Origin: Acinetobacter sp. ANC 4862
GTDB lineage: Bacteria > Pseudomonadota > Gammaproteobacteria > Pseudomonadales > Moraxellaceae
Direction: 5' to 3'
Assembly: GCF_004336635.1 (NCBI RefSeq)
Contig: NZ_SJXH01000010.1
Location: 20,217-84,216, forward strand
DNA length: 64,000 nt
Of this stretch, positions 10,077-17,621 are shown piece after piece (the first letter of the stretch is position 1; each line of letters begins with the position of its first letter). The notes under the pieces are model-generated. The model had not been told where the DNA came from and did no database searches. It worked only from the letters and a program-made list of their open reading frames with translations. The position numbers and the translations under genes are program-made.

Positions 10077-10100
10077 ATTAAAAAACCATCCTAAGGTGGT
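10077..10100 (-). terminator. Second terminator-like hairpin after the moron cassette
   Basis: Stem ACCATC/GGTGGT (one G-T pair) with loop CTAA and a following T tract on the minus strand. With the hairpin at 10043-10067 it makes a tandem terminator pair between the accessory cassette and the tape measure. Confidence 0.65.
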
Positions 10101-10177
10101 CTATGGTTTATTTTGTGATTAGAGTCTTTCGCTTATTCCGGCTTGTTTCTAGCTCTATGAAAGTACCAAAAGATTGA

Positions 10178-10570
10178 CTATTTAGTTATTGAGACAACCT
10201 TACCATTCTTAAAATAAATCATTCTTCCCGACTCATAATGCCAGAACTCAGACAAACCATTTAAACTTTGTGTTTCGGAATAACTTTTAGGATACCCCCA
10301 AGTTGATTTTCCAACTTGATTTGTGGTCATCCCAATACTGGGTTCTTTGCGCAAACTCATTTCACGCATCTCAACCTCATAACGATACTTGGCTAATTCT
10401 TTGGCTTGCTCGTTGGCTTTAGCTTGGCTTACTTTCTCAGTAAGTGCTTTACTTCCAGGACACGGCTTTCCTTGATATATGGTTTTGCCATTTATTGTAC
10501 AGGTATAAATTTCTCCAGCTGATACACCAAAAGAAATCAAGGTAGTAAAAATAAAAAATAATTTTTTCAC
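10178..10570 (-). CDS. Secreted DUF4124-like / SmpA-like small protein (moron)
   Basis: A 130-residue protein with a clear signal peptide (MKKLFFIFTTLISFGVSAG). Residues about 20-40 (IYTCTINGKTIYQGKPCPG) match the DUF4124 pattern, with two cysteines that could form a disulphide in the periplasm. The C-terminal 50 residues (EPSIGMTTNQVGKSTWGYPKS ... IYFKNGKVVSI) resemble the BamE/SmpA fold. It is the third gene of a compact cassette with the next two entries and is not a normal tail component. A role in altering the lysogen's envelope or excluding other phages is inference. Confidence 0.75.
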   Translation of the reverse strand: MKKLFFIFTTLISFGVSAGEIYTCTINGKTIYQGKPCPGSKALTEKVSQAKANEQAKELAKYRYEVEMREMSLRKEPSIGMTTNQVGKSTWGYPKSYSETQSLNGLSEFWHYESGRMIYFKNGKVVSITK

Positions 10571-10577
10571 TTATAAA

Positions 10578-11240
10578 TTACTCCGCACCATTGCTTGTAT
10601 GTTGTGTTGGCTTGCATCTTACATATTCTTTATTTGCCTGCTCAGCTTGCTTATAATAATCAATAAACTTTAACTGTGCGGCTGCTTCAGCATCCGATCC
10701 CTTCATGAATTCTAAATAAGCTTCTATCTGCGTATTCATTGCAGTGACATACAAAATCCGAGTTGTTTCCATACATCCAGCATAAGATGAGGCTGCAAGC
10801 TTTCTTTTGATTTCCTGAAGTTTTGATACTGGTTGAGCTAATGCTATTCGGCTTGTCGAACCTGCAACTTTTTCTGCATCTTGCCATTCAGCAAAAATGT
10901 CATTGAAAGACTTTATGTGTTGCGGATTCGTGATGGTTATATTATCTACTTTTGCTTCAGCTACTTTTTGTGCATCTTCCGAATTTACGCCCACACTTAA
11001 TAGCTCTGCTTTAGCCTGACTAATTTTCTTATCCTTTTCCGCTTGAGCTACAGCAAGTTGTTTGGCTTCATTCTCCTTATATTTACCCCAAGCAAAATAA
11101 CCTGCGCCAAAAACAATAAGCAATATTACAATCAAAAGCACTGGGCTATTTTTGTACTCAGCGCCACAAGTTCTACAATGCGTATCGGTAGCTTTCATGG
11201 GTTTTTTGCATGACCTGCATATCTTCACACCCACAATCAT
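10578..11240 (-). CDS. Zinc-ribbon membrane protein (moron)
   Basis: A 220-residue protein. The N-terminus is a zinc ribbon with paired CxxC motifs (CRSCKK ... CRTCG, residues about 8-27). One transmembrane helix follows (VLLIVILLIVFGAGYFAWG, about 34-52), then a helical, lysine/alanine-rich outer part with two cysteines (GCMETT and VRCKP). A cytoplasmic ribbon and a periplasmic domain are predicted. Its start overlaps the stop of the upstream secreted-protein gene by four bases, so the three cassette genes are translationally linked. No family of known function was recognised. Confidence 0.75.
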   Translation of the reverse strand: MIVGVKICRSCKKPMKATDTHCRTCGAEYKNSPVLLIVILLIVFGAGYFAWGKYKENEAKQLAVAQAEKDKKISQAKAELLSVGVNSEDAQKVAEAKVDNITITNPQHIKSFNDIFAEWQDAEKVAGSTSRIALAQPVSKLQEIKRKLAASSYAGCMETTRILYVTAMNTQIEAYLEFMKGSDAEAAAQLKFIDYYKQAEQANKEYVRCKPTQHTSNGAE

Positions 11241-11518
11241 CGCTCCCAGTTAATGCTATAAACAGCACCATCAACTACTGTTATTTCATAACGTACATTA
11301 TTGAGTGAATAAGAATAAGTGATTGCTTTGTGTGGCCAGCCATCACGATCATGGATAATGTGTTTATAAGAAGAATCTGGACTACCCAAAACATCAATCA
11401 TTTTACCGTATGAATTGCCACGCTCTACAAAACCTGTACTACCCCGAACTGAATCCACACTAACGGCATAAGCAGATGAACATACTGCCAATAGCATCGC
11501 TAAAATAACTTTTTTCAT
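11237..11518 (-). CDS. Secreted BamE/DUF2845-like small protein (moron)
   Basis: A 93-residue protein with a signal peptide (MKKVILAMLLAVCSSAYA). The mature part has the pattern VERGNSYGKMIDVLGSPDSS followed by a Tyr-rich strand pair and VDGAVYSINWER, typical of small periplasmic proteins with a SmpA/BamE-like or DUF2845 fold. It is the first gene of the three-gene exported cassette inserted between the tail chaperone and the tape measure. No lipobox is seen, so the mature protein is probably soluble in the periplasm. Confidence 0.75.
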   Translation of the reverse strand: MKKVILAMLLAVCSSAYAVSVDSVRGSTGFVERGNSYGKMIDVLGSPDSSYKHIIHDRDGWPHKAITYSYSLNNVRYEITVVDGAVYSINWER

Positions 11519-11578
11519 AAATTTATATCCCCGTTTTCAAAGAGAATATCTAATCATTTGGTAAAAGTCACCTGTATC

Positions 11579-12154
11579 TTATTCCTTCAATTCCTCAAAG
11601 AACTTTTTAAACTCTTTGGCATTGGCGTGGTGAGCTGAGCGAATCACACTCGATAAATACTGCAGCTTATTTTTATGATCTTTTTGCGCTGACTTTAGGT
11701 ATTGCTCAAATGCACCATAGGTCATACTCATAATGTCTTGATGACGATGACCAGCACTGACTAAGTACTGAAATGAGTCGAACCATGTTGATTCTGTGTT
11801 TTGTTTATTGGAACCACGCTTTGGCTTTTCATATTTGAAGTAGGCTTGATTGACCAAGAGTACCGCTTTAAGCAAATCCTTAAACCCCTGCTCATCAACA
11901 GCAAGTTTAAAGAGTGATTCATTGTCCAGATCGGTTACGCATGCAATTGTTGAAATGACTTGCACGCCATGAACCTTAAACAACTCAGTCAAAATCTCAT
12001 CTGAATGATTTCTATCTTTGATGAAGTTTTTAATTACTTCAGCATGTGTTGCCCAAATATCAAATTCTTTCATTTGTATCTGACGAACTTCGATATCGAT
12101 ATTTAATACAGAAACCTTAATACTTCGGTTTGTGGCTAAGAAAAAATCATTCAT
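11579..12154 (-). CDS. Putative tail assembly chaperone
   Basis: A 191-residue protein, mostly alpha-helical, with a C-terminal motif WFDSFQYLVSAGHRHQDIMSMTYGAFEQYL. Trp/Tyr-containing signatures of this kind occur in proteins acting between tail tube and tape measure (lambda gpG/gpGT analogues). Its position between the tail tube (13424) and the tape measure (10020) supports a chaperone that coats the tape measure during assembly. No second frame extending it by a slippery frameshift was evident, so only the G-like product is annotated. Confidence 0.65.
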   Translation of the reverse strand: MNDFFLATNRSIKVSVLNIDIEVRQIQMKEFDIWATHAEVIKNFIKDRNHSDEILTELFKVHGVQVISTIACVTDLDNESLFKLAVDEQGFKDLLKAVLLVNQAYFKYEKPKRGSNKQNTESTWFDSFQYLVSAGHRHQDIMSMTYGAFEQYLKSAQKDHKNKLQYLSSVIRSAHHANAKEFKKFFEELKE

Positions 12155-12184
12155 GATGGAATCTCAAATATAAATTTCAGGTAT

Positions 12185-12209
12185 TAAAAAAGCACCCTAA
12201 GGTGCTTTT
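12185..12209 (-). terminator. Intrinsic terminator-like hairpin
   Basis: Stem AAGCACC/GGTGCTT with loop CTAA, followed by T on the minus strand. It separates the YodC-like gene from the chaperone gene. Confidence 0.75.
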
Positions 12210-12211
12210 GT

Positions 12212-12409
12212 TTATACTGCTGCAGATTTTTTACTGGGGTTTGGATTATCTTTTATTAGCGCTGTATTTATGAAGGATTTGCTATGAAAAGCATGATGTT
12301 TATCAAACCACTCACAGAAAGAAGCCCGATCATCACTTAGCTCTGTGATAGTCATAGCTGGACCACCTGACTTTAGGAAAACCACATCACCTTCTTTAAA
12401 CTCGTTCAC
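12212..12409 (-). CDS. YodC-like DUF2158 protein
   Basis: A 65-residue protein with the DUF2158 pattern: FKEGDVVFLKSGGPAMTI, then a Cys-Trp pair (CEWFD) and a basic tail. Members are small SH3-like proteins of unknown function, common in Acinetobacter and its phages. The gene is flanked by terminator-like hairpins on both sides and lies next to the antirepressor, so it looks like part of an accessory insert in the tail operon rather than a tail component. Confidence 0.75.
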   Translation of the reverse strand: MNEFKEGDVVFLKSGGPAMTITELSDDRASFCEWFDKHHAFHSKSFINTALIKDNPNPSKKSAAV

Positions 12410-12476
12410 AATACAACTCTCAATCCTTTAAAGTATTAGATTTATTTATAGCTGAAAATGTATTTTTTTCAAGTAT

Positions 12477-12500
12477 TAAAAAACCTCCCGAAGGTGGCGT
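12477..12500 (-). terminator. Weak terminator-like hairpin after the antirepressor
   Basis: On the minus strand CCACC/GGAGG pair around a TTCG tetraloop with one A-A mismatch, then a T tract. It is weaker than the other hairpins of this series. Confidence 0.45.
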
Positions 12501-12597
12501 TGGTTCTTGGTCACTTTTCAAATGCGACCAAGATGATTACTGGATTTAAAATCTAGAATTCGCCATTTGGAATGCGGAAATAAAAAATGATGGTATT

Positions 12598-13128
12598 TCA
12601 AATTCCACCCTCTAGTTTTAATTCTGGCTGAGCTTCTTTCATTAGCTCATCCAGTTCTTTTAGTAGCGCTGGTTTGGTTTGCTTTCCATTTACAGACAGG
12701 AATCGACCTGCCTCAGAAAGTGATTGAGTAATCATTTCGACTTGTGCTGATATATGTCCGATTCGCGACTGAAGACCATCTTTAAGCTGACGCGCTAATT
12801 CTTCTTGTTCAATATAGTATTTGCGAATCTCATGACCTTTTTCATTGCGCTCCATCATCCCAAGGTGCTTAGTCATATCTACCGAGATAATGTATTCATT
12901 TAAATATTTTGCACCCGATACCTGCTCGTCTTTTTTGACGACAAGGGTGTAGTCATAATTTTCTTCAAATTTACACTGCTTAATTCGACGCTTAATCCAG
13001 TGAGAGAATTCCGCCTTCACTTCAAGCATCTTGTGTAAGTCGCGGGCGTTTACTCCAAGCTGCACCTTTCCATTTAATTCAACTTCAATAAATGGGGTTT
13101 GGTTTTCAATTTTTACGATTGCATTCAT
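12598..13128 (-). CDS. Phage antirepressor, AntA/AntB family
   Basis: A 176-residue protein. The ATG at 13128 is chosen because a GGAG site lies 7 bases upstream; longer in-frame starts have none. Residues about 20-110 match the AntA/AntB domain (GVNARDLHKMLEVKAEFSHWI, then NEYIISVDMTKHLGMMERNEKG and IRKYYIEQEE). The C-terminal third is helical and probably oligomerises. Family members inactivate repressors and trigger prophage induction or derepress genes. Here it is isolated within the tail operon, with hairpins upstream (13251-13277, 13367-13416) and downstream, so it may be transcribed independently. Confidence 0.85.
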   Translation of the reverse strand: MNAIVKIENQTPFIEVELNGKVQLGVNARDLHKMLEVKAEFSHWIKRRIKQCKFEENYDYTLVVKKDEQVSGAKYLNEYIISVDMTKHLGMMERNEKGHEIRKYYIEQEELARQLKDGLQSRIGHISAQVEMITQSLSEAGRFLSVNGKQTKPALLKELDELMKEAQPELKLEGGI

Positions 13129-13250
13129 TGATATGCTCCGACTACTCATTAAAAAAGAAACACTGGCAAGAAGATGCAATGAATAGTCGAAACGACCATC
13201 TTCCTTTCGGGGATCAACCTAGCCAGCGGTTTGCCCAAATTGCAGGCATT

Positions 13251-13277
13251 AAAAAAGCCGACTTGTTAGGCCGGCTT
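13251..13277 (-). terminator. Intrinsic terminator-like hairpin upstream of ant
   Basis: Stem AAGCCG/CGGCTT (extendable with one mismatch), followed by six T on the minus strand. Confidence 0.7.
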
Positions 13278-13366
13278 CGCTTTAAAAATATACTTTTCTG
13301 TCAATAGGGTGGTAAATGACTTTGGGTTGTAGAAACTAGTTAATACAATTCAAAGTCATCTAAAAA

Positions 13367-13416
13367 CAGGCACAAAAAAAGATGCTTAATGCATCCTGTG
13401 GAGTTCTTTGTGCCTG
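13367..13416 (-). terminator. Nested hairpin after the tail tube gene
   Basis: A perfect 10-bp outer stem CAGGCACAAA/TTTGTGCCTG (13367-13376 with 13407-13416) encloses a 5-bp inner hairpin GATGC/GCATC (13381-13395). On the minus strand the inner hairpin is followed by seven T. It lies just after the tail tube stop codon and could terminate transcription or stabilise the mRNA end. Confidence 0.65.
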
Positions 13417-13423
13417 CTTTGAT

Positions 13424-14179
13424 TTATACAGCTGCTGGAATCGAAACAATGTGACCATACAAGCCAAGCGTTGGATCTGTTTCTTTACCTACATCAGACA
13501 AAGCCTGACCAGAAATTTCATACTGACCCAGTTCTTCATGAATCAGAGGGAAAGTGGTCTCTGGTGACTTTTTGGTACGCCATAAGCGCACAGCCATATG
13601 CTTACCATTTGCTGTATTTACCCCCTTGAAGAACAGCTCATATTCTTCATTAAAGTTATTCGCCAGAGTGGTATGAGTTACAGCACCTGTAGTATAGGTG
13701 GCTAGAACTGGCATCGTTAGATCAGCTACATCATGGAAAATCACAGTGCCAAACTTTGAATCTACTGTGTACTGATCAGCAGTAAGTGTTTTTGGTGTGC
13801 TGCTGGTGGAGTCTTTAAAAGAAACCTGTGACAAGTTGTATCCGTTCAACTGGATTTCATCACCAGCAACCACAGTCCCTAGAGATTCATCAGCAACCGT
13901 GTCACTTGTGACTTCTGTATTTGTACCGGAAACAATGTACTCTAAATTCTCTTTATCCACTTCTTCAAGTGTTCCAGAGAAATTTACAGATGTGGTATTT
14001 ACCATCGTGAAGTCAGTAGTGCGATTACCTGATGTCGACTCCTGATGCTCAATAACATCCGCACCGATTTCAAGCTCAAAGTCAGGAACGTTACCCAGAT
14101 GGCGCATAGCACCGGCAATACCATTGGTTAGCTTGGATAAATAGAATTTACCCTGCAATGAAATATATTCTTTAGCCAT
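13424..14179 (-). CDS. Major tail tube protein
   Basis: A 251-residue protein, MAKEYISLQGKFYLSKL. It is beta-rich, with an Ig-like or insertion region in the middle (LNGYNLSQVSFKDSTSSTPKTL ... VIFHDVADLTMPVLATYTTG) and a C-terminal half typical of tube subunits (EYELFFKGVNTANGKHMAVRLWRTKKSPETTFPLI). The size and place between the connector/terminator genes and the chaperone fit the major tail protein. Its ATG overlaps the TAA of the 57-residue gene upstream by one base, indicating coupled translation. Confidence 0.85.
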   Translation of the reverse strand: MAKEYISLQGKFYLSKLTNGIAGAMRHLGNVPDFELEIGADVIEHQESTSGNRTTDFTMVNTTSVNFSGTLEEVDKENLEYIVSGTNTEVTSDTVADESLGTVVAGDEIQLNGYNLSQVSFKDSTSSTPKTLTADQYTVDSKFGTVIFHDVADLTMPVLATYTTGAVTHTTLANNFNEEYELFFKGVNTANGKHMAVRLWRTKKSPETTFPLIHEELGQYEISGQALSDVGKETDPTLGLYGHIVSIPAAV

Positions 14180-14352
14180 TACTTTTCATCCCCTGTGGTT
14201 TTCTTGGTTGGTGCAGCAGTTTTAGCTTCAGGCACTTCCTGAATTGTGCCATCTGCCAGTAATTTTTTAATTTGAGCATCACTCAGCCCACCGACTACAT
14301 CGCCTTTCTTAAAGCGACCGACCGGCTGAGTTGCCTTGTATTGTTTCGCCAT
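14179..14352 (-). CDS. Small head-tail region protein, paralogous to the 15781 product's N-terminus
   Basis: A 57-residue ORF with an AGGAG site 6 bases before ATG 14352, ending at a TAA that overlaps the next start. The sequence begins MAKQYKATQPVGRFKKGDVV, then has a GLSDAQIKKLLADGTI stretch and a Lys/Thr/Ala tail. It aligns by eye with residues 1-40 of the 15781-16146 product (MSKYIAKQSIGHFRPGQEIT, then LEAKQLQALLASGAI). This small domain probably occupies a structural interface; the function is unknown. Confidence 0.75.
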   Translation of the reverse strand: MAKQYKATQPVGRFKKGDVVGGLSDAQIKKLLADGTIQEVPEAKTAAPTKKTTGDEK

Positions 14353-14361
14353 TATTGGCTC

Positions 14362-14784
14362 CTAAATGAATAATGATGATTCGAATACCATCGTGATATA
14401 GACGCAAGTTGATGAAAAATCTTCACTGATCCGTACCAGTGATAATGGCCGAGTACTTGACTCTGGTCGCCAACCACTTAAAAGTGGAATAACCTTGGCA
14501 ACTAACTCACCAGCCTTATCGATTGCTTTTGAACCATCCGACAATTGTGATGCAGCATGACGCTCAACAATGGTGATATCCCACTCTTGCTTCAGTGCAT
14601 TCATAGCACCTCTGCCCGCCTCGTCCACTTTTTTAATGCGCAGATAATTCACATGAGCGCATGGTGTAACCTGAGATAATTCCGAAGTACTTCCAATATT
14701 GATTGGGGTATAGATCTTCTTAAATTCTGAAATCTCTTCCAGTTTTTTTGCAATCTCTGCCCGAACAGCAAAAAAATTACTCAT
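14362..14784 (-). CDS. Tail terminator / tail completion protein (Mu gp37-like)
   Basis: A protein of about 140 residues starting MSNFFAVRAEIAKKLEEI. A longer in-frame start exists but lacks support. The pattern of an N-terminal helix, a central basic RIKKVDEAGRGAMNALKQEWDI and a C-terminal strand pair fits small tail terminator proteins that cap the tube. It overlaps the upstream gpG-like gene by eight bases and precedes the tail tube. Assignment is mostly by position. Confidence 0.6.
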   Translation of the reverse strand: MSNFFAVRAEIAKKLEEISEFKKIYTPINIGSTSELSQVTPCAHVNYLRIKKVDEAGRGAMNALKQEWDITIVERHAASQLSDGSKAIDKAGELVAKVIPLLSGWRPESSTRPLSLVRISEDFSSTCVYITMVFESSLFI

Positions 14785-15325
14785 CAAATACCACCCCTTC
14801 AATAGAGTTCAAGATGCTTTGCTCCTCATCCTCAGTAATACCAAGCCAAGGTCGACGCGGCATTTTGACCGTATAGGCCTTACCCATTGTTTCCTGCATA
14901 AAGTTAGAGCGACCGCGTTTCACAAAGCGATTGCCGACTTCACCAGTACGCATGTTTTGACGAAAGAATGTTTTTCGCACTCTTGCCTCATGTTTGATAT
15001 CACCACCGAAATGATGAATCGGCCCATATACAACATTGGTTCCGATTTCCACTCCATCCGGAAGGACGTTATAGGTAACTGAATCCAACAACCTTGAGTT
15101 TTTTCGCAAGGTAGTACCACCCTCACGCATTACTCGTACCGATAAGGGCCATTTACCCTCTAGGCCCTCTCCACCTTCCCAGCGCGAACGAATACCATCA
15201 ACAACGATGCTGCCAATGTCTTCAAATAATTCACTCTTGCGTTGCTCAAAATCAGAAAGGTTTTTAAGGATGGTCAGAATTGGTGAATCACCATCTACAT
15301 CAATTGAAATTGCTACACCACTCAT
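14777..15325 (-). CDS. Phage virion morphogenesis protein (Mu gpG / P2 gpS type)
   Basis: A 182-residue protein with family hallmarks: an N-terminal helix (LKNLSDFEQRKSELFEDIG), a GIRSRWEGGEGLEGKWPLS region, VVYGPIHHFGGDI, and a C-terminal MPRRPWLGITEDEEQSIL. Proteins of this family take part in head completion or head-tail joining. It follows the gp36-like connector gene by seven bases, in the same order as in Mu-like phages. Confidence 0.85.
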   Translation of the reverse strand: MSGVAISIDVDGDSPILTILKNLSDFEQRKSELFEDIGSIVVDGIRSRWEGGEGLEGKWPLSVRVMREGGTTLRKNSRLLDSVTYNVLPDGVEIGTNVVYGPIHHFGGDIKHEARVRKTFFRQNMRTGEVGNRFVKRGRSNFMQETMGKAYTVKMPRRPWLGITEDEEQSILNSIEGVVFDE

Positions 15326-15332
15326 AAATACC

Positions 15333-15773
15333 TCACATGGTCGGCATCTTATTCAGTGTGTCATCACCAAATACACCACCGGTATAAGAAGTGCCAATGG
15401 GCGCAGTAGATGGCTTGTTTTTCGGTTGATCGTCCACGATTTCATTTGTTTCAGGCAATTGAATTTGCAAATGTGCTTTGTTGTCAGCAACACGTTTTAA
15501 GAATGCGATTGCATCTTCATAACGCTTTCGAATCTCTTCAGTCGGTTGCTGAAAGTAAAGGCGATAGCGTGCAATATCACACGCCATACGCTTTAAATTA
15601 CTGGGCACATTTGGCAACGGCAAAGGATAACGACCACCGATGTGACCGTTAATTTCTTCTGTTGCATCCTGGATTGCATCATCGACAAAGGTAGGGTTAG
15701 AGACCATAAGTTTTAAATTACTAATCTCTTCTTCACTAAATCGTGCGACCAAATCTGCTTCAGTCGCGTACAT
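15333..15773 (-). CDS. Head-tail connector, DUF1320 (Mu gp36-like)
   Basis: A 146-residue protein. MYATEADLVARFSEEEI, DDAIQDATEEINGHIGGRYPLPL and LKRMACDIARYRLY are the typical DUF1320 signatures. It is a helical head-completion protein placed between capsid and tail genes. The C-terminal 45 residues are Pro/Thr-rich and probably disordered. Confidence 0.9.
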   Translation of the reverse strand: MYATEADLVARFSEEEISNLKLMVSNPTFVDDAIQDATEEINGHIGGRYPLPLPNVPSNLKRMACDIARYRLYFQQPTEEIRKRYEDAIAFLKRVADNKAHLQIQLPETNEIVDDQPKNKPSTAPIGTSYTGGVFGDDTLNKMPTM

Positions 15774-15780
15774 GAATCAC

Positions 15781-16146
15781 CTATTTGGTTTCGTCCACAG
15801 GCTTATCACCGGCCTTAGGTTTTGCAGTAGCTTTTTTCAAAGCAGCTTCAGAATCCGTTAATGCCTTTTCAAGCTCAGCAACCTTAGCTTTGAGTTCAGC
15901 ATTTACCTGATCTGATTTGACCTTTTCATTGGTCATTAGCTTGATGGTTGCGGTCAGGTCTGTGTTGGCCTTTTCAAGCTCAGCCAATCGTGCAGCGGTG
16001 CCATCTTCTTTAGGTTCTTCCGGCTCTTGATGTTCTTCAATAGCCCCAGATGCTAAAAGGGCTTGAAGTTGTTTAGCTTCAAGCCCTGTGATTTCCTGCC
16101 CTGGTCGAAAGTGACCAATGGACTGTTTTGCAATGTACTTTGACAT
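15781..16146 (-). CDS. Coiled-coil protein downstream of the capsid gene
   Basis: A 121-residue protein. Residues 1-40 form a small domain shared with the 57-residue product at 14179-14352. Residues about 48-105 are a strong heptad coiled coil (ARLAELEKANTDLTATIKL), and the C-terminus is Lys/Pro-rich. It lies directly after the capsid gene. A minor head or connector-associated role is likely but not demonstrated. Confidence 0.7.
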   Translation of the reverse strand: MSKYIAKQSIGHFRPGQEITGLEAKQLQALLASGAIEEHQEPEEPKEDGTAARLAELEKANTDLTATIKLMTNEKVKSDQVNAELKAKVAELEKALTDSEAALKKATAKPKAGDKPVDETK

Positions 16147-16157
16147 GTGTTTTCCTC

Positions 16158-17231
16158 TTAAACGAAGCCGCGACCGCCGACTAAACCGTTTTTGTTATTT
16201 GGAACAGCAAGTGGAGATGATTCAGCGAGCATTTGAATGCTTGAAGGATTCTTTTCTTGCCATTGACCCAAATAGAATTCCAAAGCCTGACCAAACGCTT
16301 CAACGTTTTGCAATGCACAGTGTGCGATCCAACCATTAGCATCCGAGACAAGACCAAAGAAGTCTTCAGGAATAAAACGATCAGAGGCACCGCCCATATT
16401 GTGACTCACGTCATAAGTCCAAATTTCGAGATTATCGACAGTGCCACGGAATTGAGGCTTGTCGGCTTGGTCGAAAGTCGGAGTGAGTGGAACGCTAATA
16501 CCTGCATATGGTGCAATGAATTTCTCTTTAAACTCAGGATCTTTAATCAGCGTGTTGTACACCTTAGATGTGGTCAAAGCCATGATCGGTGATGTACCTG
16601 AGTGCTCGATAGACAAGTCAATCATTGATTGAATATCTTTAACAGGTGTAGCGTTGGCTTGACCCCATTTGATCAACGGCGCGAAGTTGCAAGCAGGGTT
16701 ACGCTCATAATCCACTTCATACATCGGGAAATCTGCAGAAGCAAAAGTGGTTTTACCGTAAAGCAATACATCACGTGCAATCAACAGCTTTCGGTTTTCA
16801 ATTGATTGTCGAAGATATAGAGCCTTTTGAGCCTGATCAATCAGCAATAGATCCGCATCGGATAAACGATTAGAACCAGTCGCAATCACGCCAAATTGAC
16901 GTAAGCGTGCGATAAGTGCTGTATTTTGTACCTCACTTGGCATGACCGTCATCATTGGTTTTAGGTAGGCAGGCTTTACGAATTTCACGTTGCCAGACTC
17001 ACCTACTTTAATCTGACGACCAGCTGCAGTCGGAGTAACAAACGGTGCAAGTGGAGTTGCCGTATTTAACTCACCGACAGGAACTTCCTTTTTGGTGTAT
17101 GAAACACGTTGTGGAAAGAAGCGATCCATCAACCAAGTATCAACCTTCTGGGTGGTATCTGTTAACAATACAAGTTGTGGCACATCCAGTAATTCAACTG
17201 GTGCATTCTGAAATGTAAAAATTTGACTCAT
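16158..17231 (-). CDS. Major capsid protein (lambda gpE family)
   Basis: A 357-residue protein matching the capsid-E type: an N-terminal LDVPQLVLLTDTTQKVDTWL and FFPQRV segment, a central KFVKPAYLKPMM and LIDQAQKALYLRQSIENR, and a C-terminal GTVDNLEIWTYDVSH. The neighbouring gene encodes a lambda-gpD-like decoration protein, which pairs with this capsid family. It is notable that a lambda-type capsid is combined with a Mu-type portal. Confidence 0.9.
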   Translation of the reverse strand: MSQIFTFQNAPVELLDVPQLVLLTDTTQKVDTWLMDRFFPQRVSYTKKEVPVGELNTATPLAPFVTPTAAGRQIKVGESGNVKFVKPAYLKPMMTVMPSEVQNTALIARLRQFGVIATGSNRLSDADLLLIDQAQKALYLRQSIENRKLLIARDVLLYGKTTFASADFPMYEVDYERNPACNFAPLIKWGQANATPVKDIQSMIDLSIEHSGTSPIMALTTSKVYNTLIKDPEFKEKFIAPYAGISVPLTPTFDQADKPQFRGTVDNLEIWTYDVSHNMGGASDRFIPEDFFGLVSDANGWIAHCALQNVEAFGQALEFYLGQWQEKNPSSIQMLAESSPLAVPNNKNGLVGGRGFV

Positions 17232-17234
17232 GTC

Positions 17235-17621
17235 TTAGTTCCCCACAACTTTACGAAGTTCGATTTTATTTTTAAGTGCTTGAGCACGAACGGCGTCAAT
17301 CTGTGTATTGGTTAAAGCAACTCCTTTTACCGTTACCAAAGCCACATCGAAAGGGCCTTGTACATAGATTGGCATTTCAAGATTATTCACAGCATGATAA
17401 GTAGACTGCTCTACAGTGAAATCACACACAGCAATTGCATTCCAATCACCAACCACACCTTCAGTCACAGTTGGGTGATCAGCTACGTTTGCAGCACTGA
17501 CAACAAGTAAGTCACCTTGCTTATAAGCTGTTGCTGTTTTGACTTTGGCGTTCTCAGTACGAATACCATCGCCCACAACTAGCTGTTTACTTTCAATAGT
17601 TCCTGTAACTACCTGGCTCAT
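17235..17621 (-). CDS. Head decoration protein (lambda gpD family)
   Basis: A 128-residue protein containing AYKQGDLLVVSAANVA, IAVCDFTV and NLEMPIYVQGPFDVALV, the pattern of gpD-like proteins that trimerise on the expanded capsid and stabilise it. Its start shares one base with the stop of the protease gene, and it ends three bases before the capsid gene. Confidence 0.85.
   Translation of the reverse strand: MSQVVTGTIESKQLVVGDGIRTENAKVKTATAYKQGDLLVVSAANVADHPTVTEGVVGDWNAIAVCDFTVEQSTYHAVNNLEMPIYVQGPFDVALVTVKGVALTNTQIDAVRAQALKNKIELRKVVGN

Noticed and set aside
13129..13250. TTGACA on the minus strand near 13305 as an ant promoter
   Set aside because: No -10 element at 16-18 bases was found, so the promoter is not annotated.
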